Source: Sulfuricella sp.
Lineage (GTDB): Bacteria > Pseudomonadota > Gammaproteobacteria > Burkholderiales > Sulfuricellaceae
NCBI GenBank assembly: GCA_028713975.1
Contig: JAQTNE010000002.1
Span: 58,534-122,533 of the forward strand
Direction of reading: 5' to 3'
DNA: 64,000 nt
Each line of letters starts with the position of its first letter. Within the stretch, counting starts at the first letter, position 1. The notes below the pieces were generated by a model that did no database searches, had not been told where the DNA came from, and saw only the letters and a list, made by a program, of their open reading frames with translations. A program made the position numbers and the translations under genes. Below are positions 16,755 to 26,170 of the stretch, piece by piece.

Positions 16755-17659
16755 TACTGCACGAGGGCCGGTTTCACGCGATTCGGCTGCGCCGAACGCG
16801 CTTCCCAATAGGCGGCAACCTTGGGGTCGGGCCTAACGCCGACCAACCCTTTTTCGTAGATGTGGGCAAGGCTTTTCATGGCGCCGGCATGTCCGTTTTC
16901 CGCCGCTGTTTTGAACCAGTACAGGGCTTTCTCGTCATCCTGCTTGACGCCCCAGGCGCCGCTTTCGTAGCGCAAGGCGAGCTGATGTTGCGCCTCGGGA
17001 TCGCCTTGGGCAGCCTGCCGCTGTAATTGATCTCCACTTTGCTGATAAGTTTCCGTGGCACCCTTGCCGAGATCGACGAAGAAATTGAGGAACTTGATCG
17101 CTTCCGAATGCCCTTGAGCGGCGGCGCGTTCCAGCCAGTCCCGTCCACGCTCGAGATCCTGTGCCACACCGTGGCCGGAGCGATACATTCTGCCAAGCTG
17201 ATATTGCGCTTCGCGCTCGCCTTGATCCGCCGCCTTGCCGAGCCAGCGTTCCGCCTGTTCGTAGTCACGCGCCACGCCATCCCCGTTCAGGTACATCTCG
17301 CCCAGCTTCAATTGCGCTCTGGCATTGCCTTGTCGTGCGGCCTGTTCGCGCCAGTACAGCGCATCCTTGAGATTTTTTTCCACACCCCGACCGTCGGCGC
17401 ACAAGTCTCCTAGCATCATCTCGGCATAGACGTTACCCTGATGCGCGGCACGGTCGAACCAGTAAGCGGCCAATTTGTCGTTTTTCGCATACCCGGCTTC
17501 TCCATCCAGGTAGATTGTTGCCAGCAAAACCTGAGCACCGTGATTGCCACGCTCAGCCATATTGGCGATCAGGCGCGCCTCCTCCTGGGTCGTGGCGCAA
17601 GCCGGCCATGCCCACAGCAAGACCAGCCCCAAACAGCAACCAGACAGAATTTTTCTCAT
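16754..17659 (-). CDS. Sel1-like repeat (TPR-like) exported protein
   Basis: This 301-residue protein carries an N-terminal signal peptide (MRKILSGCCLGLVLLWAWPACA) and then at least six Sel1-like repeats of about 36 residues, seen as AAYWFDRAAHQGN, ALYWREQAARQGN, AERWLGKAADQGE and similar. Sel1 repeats form helical solenoids that mediate protein contacts in the envelope. I start at ATG 17659, which has GAGGGG six bases upstream, and not at the earlier ATG 17665, whose spacing is too short. The partner and function are unknown. Confidence 0.82.
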   Translation of the reverse strand: MRKILSGCCLGLVLLWAWPACATTQEEARLIANMAERGNHGAQVLLATIYLDGEAGYAKNDKLAAYWFDRAAHQGNVYAEMMLGDLCADGRGVEKNLKDALYWREQAARQGNARAQLKLGEMYLNGDGVARDYEQAERWLGKAADQGEREAQYQLGRMYRSGHGVAQDLERGRDWLERAAAQGHSEAIKFLNFFVDLGKGATETYQQSGDQLQRQAAQGDPEAQHQLALRYESGAWGVKQDDEKALYWFKTAAENGHAGAMKSLAHIYEKGLVGVRPDPKVAAYWEARSAQPNRVKPALVQ

Positions 17660-17768
17660 AATCATCCCCTCGTCCGTAAAAAATCCGGTAATGAACTTAC
17701 TGGCGTATCTCGATTCTATATGGGTAGTATAAAATACTAGAGTTTCAATCACCCATTACCAATAAAAC

Positions 17769-18449
17769 ATGCTTAAACTGATTCACGATTACGGCAACGA
17801 CCTCATCAGCTTTGCTATCAGCGTAGCATTATTGTTGGCGTATCACGGCTATCTGCGCTACAAAGTCGGCAAAAACCGCGCCTATACCATCCAGGCAGTC
17901 AACGTGATGGCGCGTACTGCTTGGGTTGTCACGATCATGCGCGAAGGCCGGGATGTTCTCGCTGTGCAAACCCTGCGCAACTCCACCATGGCCGCCACAT
18001 TTCTTGCTTCCACCTCGGTGCTGCTGATCATCGGCGTACTCACTCTGAGCGGGCAGGCGGACAAGCTGGAAGGTGCCTGGCATGTCCTCAACACAGTCGG
18101 CTCCAAACACCCGGAATTATGGCTGGCGAAACTCCTGCTGTTGCTGCTCGACCTGTTCGTCGCTTTCTTCAGTTTTGCCATGTCGATTCGCATCTACAAT
18201 CACGTTGGCTACATGATCAACGTTCCGCTGGCGCTGAACCACCGCGTTATTTCGCCCGAACATGTCGCGGTTCATCTCAACCGCGCCGGCAAGTATTACA
18301 GCATCGGCATGAGAGCCTATTACTTCTCGGTGCCCATCGTTTTCTGGCTGTTCGGCCCTCATTTGATGCTCGGCGCCACCGTGCTCCTGGTCGCGGTTCT
18401 GTACCATCTAGACCGGGCGCCAAAAACTCTGGTGCAAGATTACAGCTGA
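17769..18449 (+). CDS. DUF599-family membrane protein
   Basis: This 226-residue protein has about four membrane helices and matches the DUF599 pattern: a first helix with AYHGYLRYKVG, then RTAWVVTIMREGRDVLAVQTLRN, a central SFAMSIRIYNHVGYMINVP segment and a final helix after AYYFSVPIVFWLFGP. The family has no established function. It is divergent from the Sel1-repeat gene and converges on the U32 gene, and it stands alone. Confidence 0.7.
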   Translation: MLKLIHDYGNDLISFAISVALLLAYHGYLRYKVGKNRAYTIQAVNVMARTAWVVTIMREGRDVLAVQTLRNSTMAATFLASTSVLLIIGVLTLSGQADKLEGAWHVLNTVGSKHPELWLAKLLLLLLDLFVAFFSFAMSIRIYNHVGYMINVPLALNHRVISPEHVAVHLNRAGKYYSIGMRAYYFSVPIVFWLFGPHLMLGATVLLVAVLYHLDRAPKTLVQDYS

Positions 18450-18496
18450 CAAACCCCGTGCATTCGGTGAAAGCAGGATCGGCTCCTCACCGGGGC

Positions 18497-20449
18497 TCAG
18501 CTGTCGTGACGGCGAGGCACCGCATCCGATAAAAGCGGCGGGCCATTCAGGACATGCTTCTTGATCTTGCCGACAACGTGCATCTCGCAGGCCTTGCAGT
18601 CGAACTTCAGCGTCAGCCGCTCGTTTCCGTTCACCAGCGTCATCGGCTCCGCGCGCACCTGGCCTTGAACGCCGGTGATGCCGACAGCCTGTTTCGGACA
18701 CAGGCTGAACGAGTAGCGCAGGCAATGCTTGGTGATCATCAGCGACACTTCGCCCGTTTCCCCGTGCGCCTCATAGGCGCCTTCAATCAGCTTCACGCCG
18801 TGCCGGGCGTAGAAGGCGCGCGCCGCCTGGTTGTAGACGTTGGCCAGATAAGACAGCGACTCTTCCGGGTAGACGGCGGGCGGCTCCACCGTGGGCTTTC
18901 GCAGCGGTCGCACGTAGGCGGCAAGGCGGGCGGCTTCCAGTAGCGCCACGGCATCGCGGCGCAGCTTGTTGGCGAGCGATGCCGGCACGAACCAGGGCTG
19001 GCTCCAGTTGACGGCAAGTTCCCGAAGCTCGAAATCGGTGTTGCCGAAGCGGTCTAACTGCTCGCGCAACGCGGCCTCGGCCTTGCCCGGGTTCTGCGCC
19101 GGCTGCCTGTCGAAGCTGACGCTGGCAGTAGCGCTGACGCCATCTTCATCCTCCAGCGTCAGCGCGTAACCTGCGGCGCGCTCGGCAAATGAGGCTCGCA
19201 CACCAATGCGGCGTTCGGCGGAGGGCTTGGTCAGCGCCTGATCCCAGGCATGATCGCGGTTGCGGCTGACCGAGGTTCCCGGACGCAGTCCCTGCAACGC
19301 GGCAACCGGCTCGTTCGGCCAGATCCGCCATTTTGCCCCCGCCACCCGCTCGGCACGATTGGCCTGCACGCCGACCACTTCGCGCTTGTACAGATAAGTG
19401 AAGCCATCGCCGTTGGCGAGCGGCTCATTGGTTTCCAGCTCGAACCAGTCCTGGCCGACGCTGGTCACCGTGCCGATCGGGATACCGACGAAGGCTGGAG
19501 TATCGAACGCACCGATGTCAGACTGGCGGCCATTGGAAAAATAATCGGTCGCGCCGCGATGAAAAGTTTTGTCCGCATTGGGCGTGAACAGCAGCCGCGT
19601 GTGGCCGCTCGACGCGCGCGCCAGTTCCGGGCGCTGCGCCAGGATTTCATCAAGCAGCAGGCGATAATGGCCGGTGATGTTCTTGACGTAAGGCGCTTCC
19701 TTGTAGCGGCCTTCGATCTTGAAACTGCGCACGCCGGCATCGATCAGCGCACCGAGATTGGCGCTCTGGTTGTTGTCCTTCATCGACAGCAAATGCTTGT
19801 CGAAGGCCACCACGCGGCCTTCTCCATCTTGCAACGTATACGGCAGGCGGCAAGCCTGTGAGCAATCGCCACGGTTGGCGCTGCGTCCGGTTTGCGCATG
19901 GCTGATGTAGCACTGCCCGGAGAAGGCCACGCACAGCGCACCGTGGATGAAGTGTTCGATTACGGTTTCAGCCGGCACGGCAGCGCGCACGGCGGCGATT
20001 TCCGGGATTGTCAGCTCGCGCGCCAGAACGATTTGCGAAAAGCCCACGTCGGCGAGAAAGCGGGCTTTTTCCGGCGTGCGGATGTCGCACTGGGTCGAGG
20101 CATGCAGCTCGAGCGGCGGCAAATCCAGCTCCAGCAACCCCATGTCCTGCACGATAAGGGCGTCCACGCCGGCATCGTAGAACTGGTAAGCCATATTGCG
20201 CGCGGTCTCCAGCTCGGCGTCGTGGAGCATGGTGTTGAGCGTCACATAGATGCGGGCATGATAACGATGGGCGAATTCCACCAGCTTGGCGATCTCGCCC
20301 ACGGGGTTGCCCGCATTGTGCCGCGCGCCGAACGAGGGGCCGCCGATGTAGACCGCATCCGCGCCGTGCAGGATGGCCTCGCGCCCGATCTCGGCAGTCC
20401 GGGCCGGGGCGAGCAGTTCAAGGGAGCGGGAGGGGGGAGTTGCGGACAT
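18497..20449 (-). CDS. rlhA: Peptidase U32-family protein, RlhA-like 23S rRNA hydroxylase
   Basis: This protein of about 650 residues has the two-part layout of RlhA (YdcP): an N-terminal U32 TIM-barrel and a long C-terminal DUF3656 domain. RlhA hydroxylates C2501 of 23S rRNA with prephenate as oxygen-related cosubstrate. The U32 signature is clear, with HGALCVAFSGQCYIS, then NRGDCSQACRLPY and SFKIEGRYK. The DUF3656 part contains LTLKFDCKACEMHVVGKIKK at its end. I start at ATG 20449 and not at an upstream in-frame codon. The single-chain length favours RlhA over the shorter TrhP. Confidence 0.82.
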   Translation of the reverse strand: MSATPPSRSLELLAPARTAEIGREAILHGADAVYIGGPSFGARHNAGNPVGEIAKLVEFAHRYHARIYVTLNTMLHDAELETARNMAYQFYDAGVDALIVQDMGLLELDLPPLELHASTQCDIRTPEKARFLADVGFSQIVLARELTIPEIAAVRAAVPAETVIEHFIHGALCVAFSGQCYISHAQTGRSANRGDCSQACRLPYTLQDGEGRVVAFDKHLLSMKDNNQSANLGALIDAGVRSFKIEGRYKEAPYVKNITGHYRLLLDEILAQRPELARASSGHTRLLFTPNADKTFHRGATDYFSNGRQSDIGAFDTPAFVGIPIGTVTSVGQDWFELETNEPLANGDGFTYLYKREVVGVQANRAERVAGAKWRIWPNEPVAALQGLRPGTSVSRNRDHAWDQALTKPSAERRIGVRASFAERAAGYALTLEDEDGVSATASVSFDRQPAQNPGKAEAALREQLDRFGNTDFELRELAVNWSQPWFVPASLANKLRRDAVALLEAARLAAYVRPLRKPTVEPPAVYPEESLSYLANVYNQAARAFYARHGVKLIEGAYEAHGETGEVSLMITKHCLRYSFSLCPKQAVGITGVQGQVRAEPMTLVNGNERLTLKFDCKACEMHVVGKIKKHVLNGPPLLSDAVPRRHDS

Positions 20450-20481
20450 TTTACGGCAGTTTATCCTTGAAAGAGCAGGCA

Positions 20482-20606
20482 ACCGCCGATTAACGCAAAT
20501 GAACGCCGATGTTTCATGACGTTATTAAGGACATTCGCTCGCCCGCGAAACGAATCCAGCAAGTCACGACTTGAATGATCTGCGTTAATCGGCGTCCATC
20601 GGCGGT
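20482..20606. repeat. ACC...GGT palindromic intergenic element, class C
   Basis: The left arm is ACCGCCGATTAACGCAAATG and the right arm ends AATCGGCGTCCATCGGCGGT. The arms share the units ACCGCCGAT, TTAACGCA and ACGCCGAT in inverted order. The spacer is about 65 bases. It lies between the co-directional rlhA and tatC genes. Confidence 0.8.
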
Positions 20607-20628
20607 TAAACGAGAACCCCGAAGGCGA

Positions 20629-21468
20629 TCAGCCCGGCCCCTTGTCCTGCTGCTGCCCGGCTTCGACCGCATCCAGCTCGCGCTCCATTTCCTCGTCGCT
20701 GAGCGGCTGGTATTCCGACTCTTCCGCTGCTGCGGTCGCCTTCTTCACCATCAGCGCGGAAACCACGATGCCGACCTCGTACAGCAGCCACAGCGGCACT
20801 GCCAGCATGATCTGCGAGACCACGTCGGGCGGCGTGAAAATAGCGCCGATCACAAACGCACCGACAATGATGTAGGGGCGAATCTCGCGTAATTTTGCCA
20901 CGCTGACGACCCCCATGCGCACCAGCACCACCACCGCCACCGGCACTTCGAAGGTGATACCGAAAGCGATGAACAGGGTCAACACGAAATCCAGATATTT
21001 GTTGATGTCGGTCATCACCGCCACGCCCTGCGGCGCAACCGAGGTGACGAAGCCGAACACGATCGGAAACACCAGAAAATAGGCGAAGGACATGCCGCAT
21101 AGAAAAAGCACGGTACTGGCCACCACCAGCGGCGCAACCAGGCGCTTTTCATGGGCGTACATGCCGGGCGCGACGAAAGCCCAAATCTGGTAGAGCACAT
21201 AGGGCAGCGCGACGACAAAGGAAGCCATCATCGCCACCTTCATCGGCACAAAAAACGGCGTGGTCACGTCGGTGGCGATCATCTGCCCGCCCTTGGGCAA
21301 CACCGCGAGCAGCGGGTGTGCAAGTATGGCGTACAGGTCGCCGGCGAAAGGGAACAGGCAGACGAACACCACCCCCACCGCAATCAGCGCACGGATCAGC
21401 CGGTTGCGCAGTTCGATCAGGTGAGCGATGAACGATTCGGTCGTTTCGGTAATTTCTGGATCTGTCAC
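20629..21468 (-). CDS. tatC: Sec-independent protein translocase TatC
   Basis: TatC is the six-helix inner-membrane core of the twin-arginine translocase and binds the RR signal of folded cargo. This 279-residue protein has the conserved start SFIAHLIELRNRLIRALI and the periplasmic segment PYVLYQIWAFVAPGMYAHEKR, which carries family-conserved residues. The GTG start at 21468 overlaps the tatB stop (GTGA), so translation is coupled. The C-terminal tail after the last helix is acidic. Order tatA-tatB-tatC behind hinT is normal in betaproteobacteria. Confidence 0.95.
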   Translation of the reverse strand: MTDPEITETTESFIAHLIELRNRLIRALIAVGVVFVCLFPFAGDLYAILAHPLLAVLPKGGQMIATDVTTPFFVPMKVAMMASFVVALPYVLYQIWAFVAPGMYAHEKRLVAPLVVASTVLFLCGMSFAYFLVFPIVFGFVTSVAPQGVAVMTDINKYLDFVLTLFIAFGITFEVPVAVVVLVRMGVVSVAKLREIRPYIIVGAFVIGAIFTPPDVVSQIMLAVPLWLLYEVGIVVSALMVKKATAAAEESEYQPLSDEEMERELDAVEAGQQQDKGPG

Positions 21469-21902
21469 TTGGAGGGGATTCCGGCCTGGTCTGGGTGCGC
21501 TGCATCCAGACCCAGTTCAAGCTGCGGTGACGGCGTGGTTGATGGCGGCTGCGGCACCGGCGCTTCGACCGGCTTTAACGCATCAGCATCTTTTTGCAAG
21601 GCGGCGACCGGCGCGGCAACCGCCTCCGCTACGGCCTTGATTTCTTTTCCGGCGCTTTGCGTTTCCTCGATGATCAGGTGCTCGGCAGTCGCGGCTCCTT
21701 CGCGAATTTCCGATTCGATCTTGCGCAACTCTTCCAGCTTGAGCTGGTTATTGATGTCGGCCTTGACCTCGGAAACATAGCGTTGCGCCCGCCCGAACAG
21801 CAGGCCGACGGTGCGCGCGACCTTCGGCAGGCGTTCCGGGCCGATGACGACCAGAGCGACGACGCCGATCAGCACCAGCTCGGAAAAGGCGAAATCAAAC
21901 AT
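21465..21902 (-). CDS. tatB: Sec-independent protein translocase TatB
   Basis: This 145-residue protein has one N-terminal membrane helix (ELVLIGVVALVVIGPERLPK), an amphipathic helix and a proline- and acid-rich tail, the TatB layout. The family-typical FDFAFSEL start and GPERLP hinge are present. TatB joins TatC to form the receptor complex for twin-arginine substrates. It lies six bases after tatA and overlaps tatC. Confidence 0.93.
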   Translation of the reverse strand: MFDFAFSELVLIGVVALVVIGPERLPKVARTVGLLFGRAQRYVSEVKADINNQLKLEELRKIESEIREGAATAEHLIIEETQSAGKEIKAVAEAVAAPVAALQKDADALKPVEAPVPQPPSTTPSPQLELGLDAAHPDQAGIPSK

Positions 21903-21908
21903 GGCGAT

Positions 21909-22130
21909 TTAGGAAACAGTCTTGTTTTTGACTTCGCCTTCGATGGTCTGACCTTCCTTCTGCGCCGCGCCTTCAATCTTCGGCGTTTTTTCTTCTTCCT
22001 TGACGGCTTCCTTGAAGCTCTTTACCGCGCCGCCCAGGTCACCGCCGATATTGCGCAGCTTCTTGGTGCCGAACACCACCAGCACGATCACCAGGACTAT
22101 CAGCCAATGCCAGATGCTAAATGAACCCAT
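21909..22130 (-). CDS. tatA: Sec-independent protein translocase TatA
   Basis: This 73-residue protein has the TatA signature: [20 protein letters not shown] as membrane helix, then the FGTKKLRN hinge and a charged amphipathic helix ([15 protein letters not shown]). TatA oligomerises to form the translocation path. It is the first tat gene, 20 bases after hinT, with AGGAG-like sequence before its start. Confidence 0.95.
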   Translation of the reverse strand: MGSFSIWHWLIVLVIVLVVFGTKKLRNIGGDLGGAVKSFKEAVKEEEKTPKIEGAAQKEGQTIEGEVKNKTVS

Positions 22131-22149
22131 TTTCTATCTCCTTCGATAA

Positions 22150-22485
22150 TTATACGTGTGCCAACTCGCCGCCGCCGATGATGTGAACGTGCAGGTGGAA
22201 TACCATCTGCCCGCCGCCTTTGCCGGTGTTGATCACGGTCTTGAAACCATTTTGCAATCCCTGCTCCTTCGCCAATTGCGGCGCCAGCAGAAGAATGCGG
22301 CCCAGTAATAATTCGTGCCGGGCATGGCAGTCCTCCAACGAAGCGATGTGCTCTTTCGGCACAATCATGAAATGCACCGGTGCCGCAGGATTGACATCGT
22401 GGAAGGCGATCAGTTCGCCATCCTCGTACACCTTGCGGCTGGGAATCTCCCCCGCCACGATCTTGCAGAAAATGCAGTCGCTCAT
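22150..22485 (-). CDS. hinT: HIT-family nucleotide hydrolase (HinT-like)
   Basis: This 111-residue cytoplasmic protein belongs to the histidine-triad family, which hydrolyses AMP-lysine and other nucleoside phosphoramidates. It has the start [13 protein letters not shown] with two cysteines, the VPKEHI segment and the catalytic triad HLHVHIIGG near the end. I start at ATG 22485, which overlaps the hisE stop. Placement between hisE and tatA is a common betaproteobacterial arrangement. Confidence 0.92.
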   Translation of the reverse strand: MSDCIFCKIVAGEIPSRKVYEDGELIAFHDVNPAAPVHFMIVPKEHIASLEDCHARHELLLGRILLLAPQLAKEQGLQNGFKTVINTGKGGGQMVFHLHVHIIGGGELAHV

Positions 22486-22802
22486 TGGTCTTTCCTTGCC
22501 GCTTTCTCCACCAGGCCGGACAACCCCTCGCGCCGCGCCAGTTCGTCGAGCACTTCTTCCGGGCGCACGCCCTGGCTGGCCAGCATCACCATGCAATGAA
22601 ACCACAGGTCGGCGGTTTCGTAAACGATTTGCTGGCGGTCGCCATTCTTGGCCGCCACCACCGTTTCCGTGGCTTCTTCGCCGATCTTTTTCAGGATCGA
22701 GTCCAGTCCCTTGGCGTAGAGTTTAGCCACATAGGAACTGGCCGGGTCGGCCTGCTTGCGCGCCTCCAGCATGTCCGCCAGACGGCTGAGAACGTCGCTC
22801 AT
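22482..22802 (-). CDS. hisE: Phosphoribosyl-ATP diphosphatase HisE
   Basis: HisE removes pyrophosphate from phosphoribosyl-ATP in the second step of histidine synthesis. This 106-residue protein has the MazG-like four-helix pattern with [15 protein letters not shown] and [11 protein letters not shown], both diagnostic. I start at ATG 22802, overlapping hisI by four bases; an upstream in-frame extension to 22853 lies inside hisI. It is separate from HisI, as usual in betaproteobacteria. Confidence 0.93.
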   Translation of the reverse strand: MSDVLSRLADMLEARKQADPASSYVAKLYAKGLDSILKKIGEEATETVVAAKNGDRQQIVYETADLWFHCMVMLASQGVRPEEVLDELARREGLSGLVEKAARKDQ

Positions 22803-23197
22803 TTTTTGTATATCTCCGCCGGGTCTTTCAGGATGGGCTCGACCGTCACCCACTTCCCGCTTTTATCCAGTTGCTGGAAGAAACAGTGGTTACGTCCAGT
22901 GTGACAGGCGATGCCGCCGACTTGTTCGACCTTGAGCAGCACCACGTCTTCGTCGCAGTCAAGGCGGATTTCCTTCACTTTCTGCACATGGCCGGATTCC
23001 TCGCCCTTGTGCCACAACCTCTTGCGCGAACGCGACCAGTACACCGCCTCGCCTTTTTCGGCGGTCAGCCTGAGCGCATCGCGGTTCATCCAGGCCATCA
23101 TCAGCACCGTCCCGTTCGTCGCGTCCTGCGCGATGGCCGGCACCAGTCCATCATCAGACCACTTTACCTTGTTCAGCCAAATATCTTTTTCGCTCAT
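22799..23197 (-). CDS. hisI: Phosphoribosyl-AMP cyclohydrolase HisI
   Basis: HisI opens the purine ring of phosphoribosyl-AMP. This 132-residue protein has [12 protein letters not shown], the [16 protein letters not shown] motif, the metal-binding [11 protein letters not shown] and the HTGRNHCFF segment. The metal-site cysteine and aspartates are intact. It overlaps hisE downstream by four bases and hisF upstream by four. Confidence 0.95.
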   Translation of the reverse strand: MSEKDIWLNKVKWSDDGLVPAIAQDATNGTVLMMAWMNRDALRLTAEKGEAVYWSRSRKRLWHKGEESGHVQKVKEIRLDCDEDVVLLKVEQVGGIACHTGRNHCFFQQLDKSGKWVTVEPILKDPAEIYKK

Positions 23198-23967
23198 AAT
23201 CTCATCTCGATGCCATGCTGCGCCATATGACGCTTGGCCTGCTCCACGGAATATTCGCCGTAGTGAAAAATGCTCGCCGCCAACACCGCGTCGGCATGTC
23301 CCTTGAGGACACCGTCAACCAAGTGATCGAGATTGCCCACGCCGCCGCTGGCGATCACCGGCACGCCGACCGCATCCGCCACTGCACGGGTAAGCTCGAG
23401 GTTAAAGCCGATCTTGGTGCCATCGCGATCCATGCTGGTAAGCAGTATCTCGCCCGCGCCCATGCTTTCCATTTTTTTCGCCCACTCCACCGCATCCAGG
23501 CCGGTATCCTTGCGCCCGCCGTGAGTGAACACATGCCAGCGCAGCGGTTCGCCCGCTGCCGACACCTGCTTGGCGTCGATCGCCACCACAATGCACTGCG
23601 AGCCAAAGCGGGCCGACGCATCCGCCACCAGTTGCGGGTTGGTTACCGCGGCGGTGTTGATGCCGACCTTGTCGGCGCCGGCATTGAGCAGCCGCCGCAC
23701 GTCATCGACGGCGCGCACGCCGCCGCCCACGGTGAGGGGGATGAATACCTGCGCCGCGACCTCTTCGATGATGTGCAGGATCAAACCGCGATTGTCGCTG
23801 CTTGCGGTGATGTCGAGAAACGTCAGCTCGTCCGCGCCCTGCTCGTCATAGCGGCGCGCGATCTCGACCGGATCGCCCGCATCGCGCAGCGACACGAAGT
23901 TCACGCCCTTGACGACGCGGCCATCGGTCACGTCGAGGCAGGGAATAATGCGTTTAGCCAAACCCAT
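23194..23967 (-). CDS. hisF: Imidazole glycerol phosphate synthase cyclase subunit HisF
   Basis: HisF closes the imidazole ring, using ammonia delivered by HisH. This 257-residue TIM barrel has the catalytic aspartate in [14 protein letters not shown], the second catalytic aspartate in [11 protein letters not shown], and the phosphate-binding [10 protein letters not shown] loop. The length is standard. It overlaps hisI by four bases and is separated from hisA by a class A palindrome. Confidence 0.96.
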   Translation of the reverse strand: MGLAKRIIPCLDVTDGRVVKGVNFVSLRDAGDPVEIARRYDEQGADELTFLDITASSDNRGLILHIIEEVAAQVFIPLTVGGGVRAVDDVRRLLNAGADKVGINTAAVTNPQLVADASARFGSQCIVVAIDAKQVSAAGEPLRWHVFTHGGRKDTGLDAVEWAKKMESMGAGEILLTSMDRDGTKIGFNLELTRAVADAVGVPVIASGGVGNLDHLVDGVLKGHADAVLAASIFHYGEYSVEQAKRHMAQHGIEMRL

Positions 23968-23975
23968 TTTATCTC

Positions 23976-24044
23976 ACCGCAGAGGACGCGGAGGACGCGG
24001 AGGAAAAGCCAGGTTTACCCTGCGTCCTCTGCGTCCTCCGCGGT
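23976..24044. repeat. ACC...GGT palindromic intergenic element, class A, within the his operon
   Basis: The left arm is ACCGCAGAGGACGCGGAGGA and the right arm ends GCGTCCTCTGCGTCCTCCGC followed by GGT. The spacer is short, about 20 bases, so the RNA would form a very stable hairpin. It occupies almost the whole gap between hisA and hisF. Confidence 0.85.
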
Positions 24045-24791
24045 TCAAATTTTTTCACCCAGTTCGTCCGCCATCTTCTGCGCTTCGCCGAAGTTGAGCG
24101 TACCTTCGTAAATCGCCCGTCCAGTGATGGCGCCCATGATGCCTTCGGACTCGACTGCACACAGTTTTTTAACGTCATCCAGATTGGTGATGCCGCCGCT
24201 GGCAATAACCGGGATAGTGAGCGCTCGCGCCAGATTAACGGTGGCTTCGACGTTCACGCCGGTCAACATGCCGTCGCGGCCGATATCGGTGTAGACAATC
24301 GCCTCCACACCGTAGCCTTCGAACTTCTTGGCAAGGTCGATCACGTCGTGGCCGGTCACCTTGGACCAGCCGTCCACCGCCACCTTGCTGTCCTTGGCGT
24401 CGAGGCCGACGATGATCTGGCCGGGGAAGGCATAGCACGCCTCATGCAGGAACCCCGGGTTCTTCACCGCCGCGGTGCCGATGATGACGTAACTGATGCC
24501 GCTGTCCAGATAAAGTTCAATGGTTTCCAGGTCGCGGATGCCGCCGCCCAGTTGTACCGGGATGTCGGTGCCGACCGCATCGACGATGGCGCGGATGGCG
24601 CTGCCGTTGACCGGCTTGCCGGCAAAGGCGCCGTTCAGGTCGACCAGGTGGAGCCTTCGCGCGCCGGCATCGAGCCAGTGCTTGGCCATGGCACCGGGGT
24701 CTTCGGAGAACACCGTGGCATCCTCCATCAAGCCCTGTTTCAAACGCACGCAGTGCCCGTCTTTCAAGTCAATCGCAGGAATAATCAGCAT
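24045..24791 (-). CDS. hisA: ProFAR isomerase HisA
   Basis: HisA catalyses the Amadori rearrangement of ProFAR to PRFAR. This 248-residue TIM barrel has the catalytic aspartate in [14 protein letters not shown], the second in [11 protein letters not shown], the substrate-binding [14 protein letters not shown] segment and the phosphate loop [12 protein letters not shown]. Its stop directly abuts the palindromic element before hisF. Confidence 0.96.
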   Translation of the reverse strand: MLIIPAIDLKDGHCVRLKQGLMEDATVFSEDPGAMAKHWLDAGARRLHLVDLNGAFAGKPVNGSAIRAIVDAVGTDIPVQLGGGIRDLETIELYLDSGISYVIIGTAAVKNPGFLHEACYAFPGQIIVGLDAKDSKVAVDGWSKVTGHDVIDLAKKFEGYGVEAIVYTDIGRDGMLTGVNVEATVNLARALTIPVIASGGITNLDDVKKLCAVESEGIMGAITGRAIYEGTLNFGEAQKMADELGEKI

Positions 24792-24827
24792 GATGGTCGC
24801 AGCAATATAGTTACAAGGAAATTCAGA

Positions 24828-25484
24828 TCAGTTTTGGCCTGTCGCCGTTCCGTCCCAGGCCACAAAATTCGCCAGCAGCCGGAGCCCTGCGGCCTGGCTT
24901 TTTTCCGGGTGGAACTGCACGGCGAAGATGTTGTTGGTCGCCACCGCACTGGTAAACGGAAAAGGATAAAGGGTATACGCGGCAACCATGTCGGGATTGC
25001 CTGCCTCTACATAATAGCTGTGCACGAAATAAAAGCGCGACGCATCCGGGATGCCCGCCCACATCGGGTGCGGTGCAGCCTGCTGCACCTCGTTCCAGCC
25101 CATGTGCGGCACTTTGAGGCGCTGTCCGCCGGCATCGTGCATCGCCTCGGCGGGAAACAGCTTGACCCGGCCCGGCAGCACGCCCAGCCCGGCGGCATTG
25201 CCCTCTTCGCTGAATTCAAACAGCGCCTGCATGCCCAGGCAGATGCCCAGGAACGGCTTGATCCGCGCCGCTTCGAGCAGCGCCTCGCGCAAGCCGCGCA
25301 ACTCCAGTTCGCGGATGCAGTCCGGCATGGCGCCGACGCCGGGAAACACCACCCGGTCGGCCCGTGCAATCTCAGCGGCATCGCTGGTCACGATGATGCG
25401 CGCATCCGGTGCGACATGCTCCAGCGCCTTCGCCACCGAGCGCAGGTTGCCCATGCCGTAATCAATGACCGCAATGCCGCTCAT
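24828..25484 (-). CDS. hisH: Imidazole glycerol phosphate synthase glutaminase subunit HisH
   Basis: HisH hydrolyses glutamine and channels ammonia to HisF. This 218-residue class I glutamine amidotransferase has the nucleophile cysteine in LGICLGMQALF and the catalytic His-Glu in VQFHPEKSQ. The start AVIDYGMGNLRSV is typical. It lies between hisB (three-base gap) and hisA. Confidence 0.96.
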   Translation of the reverse strand: MSGIAVIDYGMGNLRSVAKALEHVAPDARIIVTSDAAEIARADRVVFPGVGAMPDCIRELELRGLREALLEAARIKPFLGICLGMQALFEFSEEGNAAGLGVLPGRVKLFPAEAMHDAGGQRLKVPHMGWNEVQQAAPHPMWAGIPDASRFYFVHSYYVEAGNPDMVAAYTLYPFPFTSAVATNNIFAVQFHPEKSQAAGLRLLANFVAWDGTATGQN

Positions 25485-25487
25485 CGA

Positions 25488-26075
25488 CTATAGGCTACCC
25501 TTGGTGGAAGGCAGCACGTCGCCCAGGCGCTGGTCGGCCTCCACGGCCATGCGCAGGGCGCGTCCGAAAGCCTTGAAAATGGTTTCTGCCTGATGGTGCG
25601 AATTCTTGCCGCGCAGGTTGTCGATGTGCAAGGTCACCCCGGCGTGGTTGACGAAGCCTTGGAAGAACTCCGGCACCAGATCCACATCGAACTCGCCGAT
25701 CGTGCCACGCGAGAAATCCGCCTCGAACACCAGGCCGGGACGCCCAGACAGGTCGATCACCACGCGCGACAGCGCCTCGTCCAGCGGCACATAGGCGTGG
25801 CCGTAACGGCGGATGCCTTTCTTGTCGCCGACCGCCTTGGCGAAAGCCTGGCCCAGCGTGATGCCGACATCTTCCACGGTGTGATGGGCGTCGATGTGCA
25901 AGTCGCCCTTGGCGGCCACTTCCAGATCGATCAGGCCGTGCCGTGCAATCTGGTCCAGCATGTGGTCGAGGAAAGGCACGCCGCTGGCCAGCTTGGCCAC
26001 GCCGCTGCCATCCAGATTCAGCTTGACGCTCACCTGGGTTTCCAGGGTATTCCGGTCAACTTGGGCGGTACGCAT
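25488..26075 (-). CDS. hisB: Imidazoleglycerol-phosphate dehydratase HisB
   Basis: This 195-residue manganese enzyme dehydrates imidazoleglycerol phosphate. It is monofunctional and lacks the N-terminal phosphatase domain of enteric HisB. Diagnostic metal-binding motifs are [22 protein letters not shown] and the C-terminal GKNSHHQAE. The histidinol-phosphate phosphatase must be encoded elsewhere. It lies within the his cluster, about 95 bases after hisC. Confidence 0.95.
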   Translation of the reverse strand: MRTAQVDRNTLETQVSVKLNLDGSGVAKLASGVPFLDHMLDQIARHGLIDLEVAAKGDLHIDAHHTVEDVGITLGQAFAKAVGDKKGIRRYGHAYVPLDEALSRVVIDLSGRPGLVFEADFSRGTIGEFDVDLVPEFFQGFVNHAGVTLHIDNLRGKNSHHQAETIFKAFGRALRMAVEADQRLGDVLPSTKGSL

Positions 26076-26170
26076 TTTGATTCTGCTTTAAGGTAATGAA
26101 GAAGAAATTCTGTTCATTCTAACCCAGCACGGCAAGGGGTCAAAGCGGGGCGTGACGAGGCGCGGATTTT

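Noticed and set aside
16452..16808. Longer version (118 codons) of the small membrane protein gene next to trmB
   Set aside because: The extra N-terminal residues lie inside the upstream Sel1-repeat gene. The start at 16754 overlaps that gene's stop as TAATG, which is the usual coupled arrangement.
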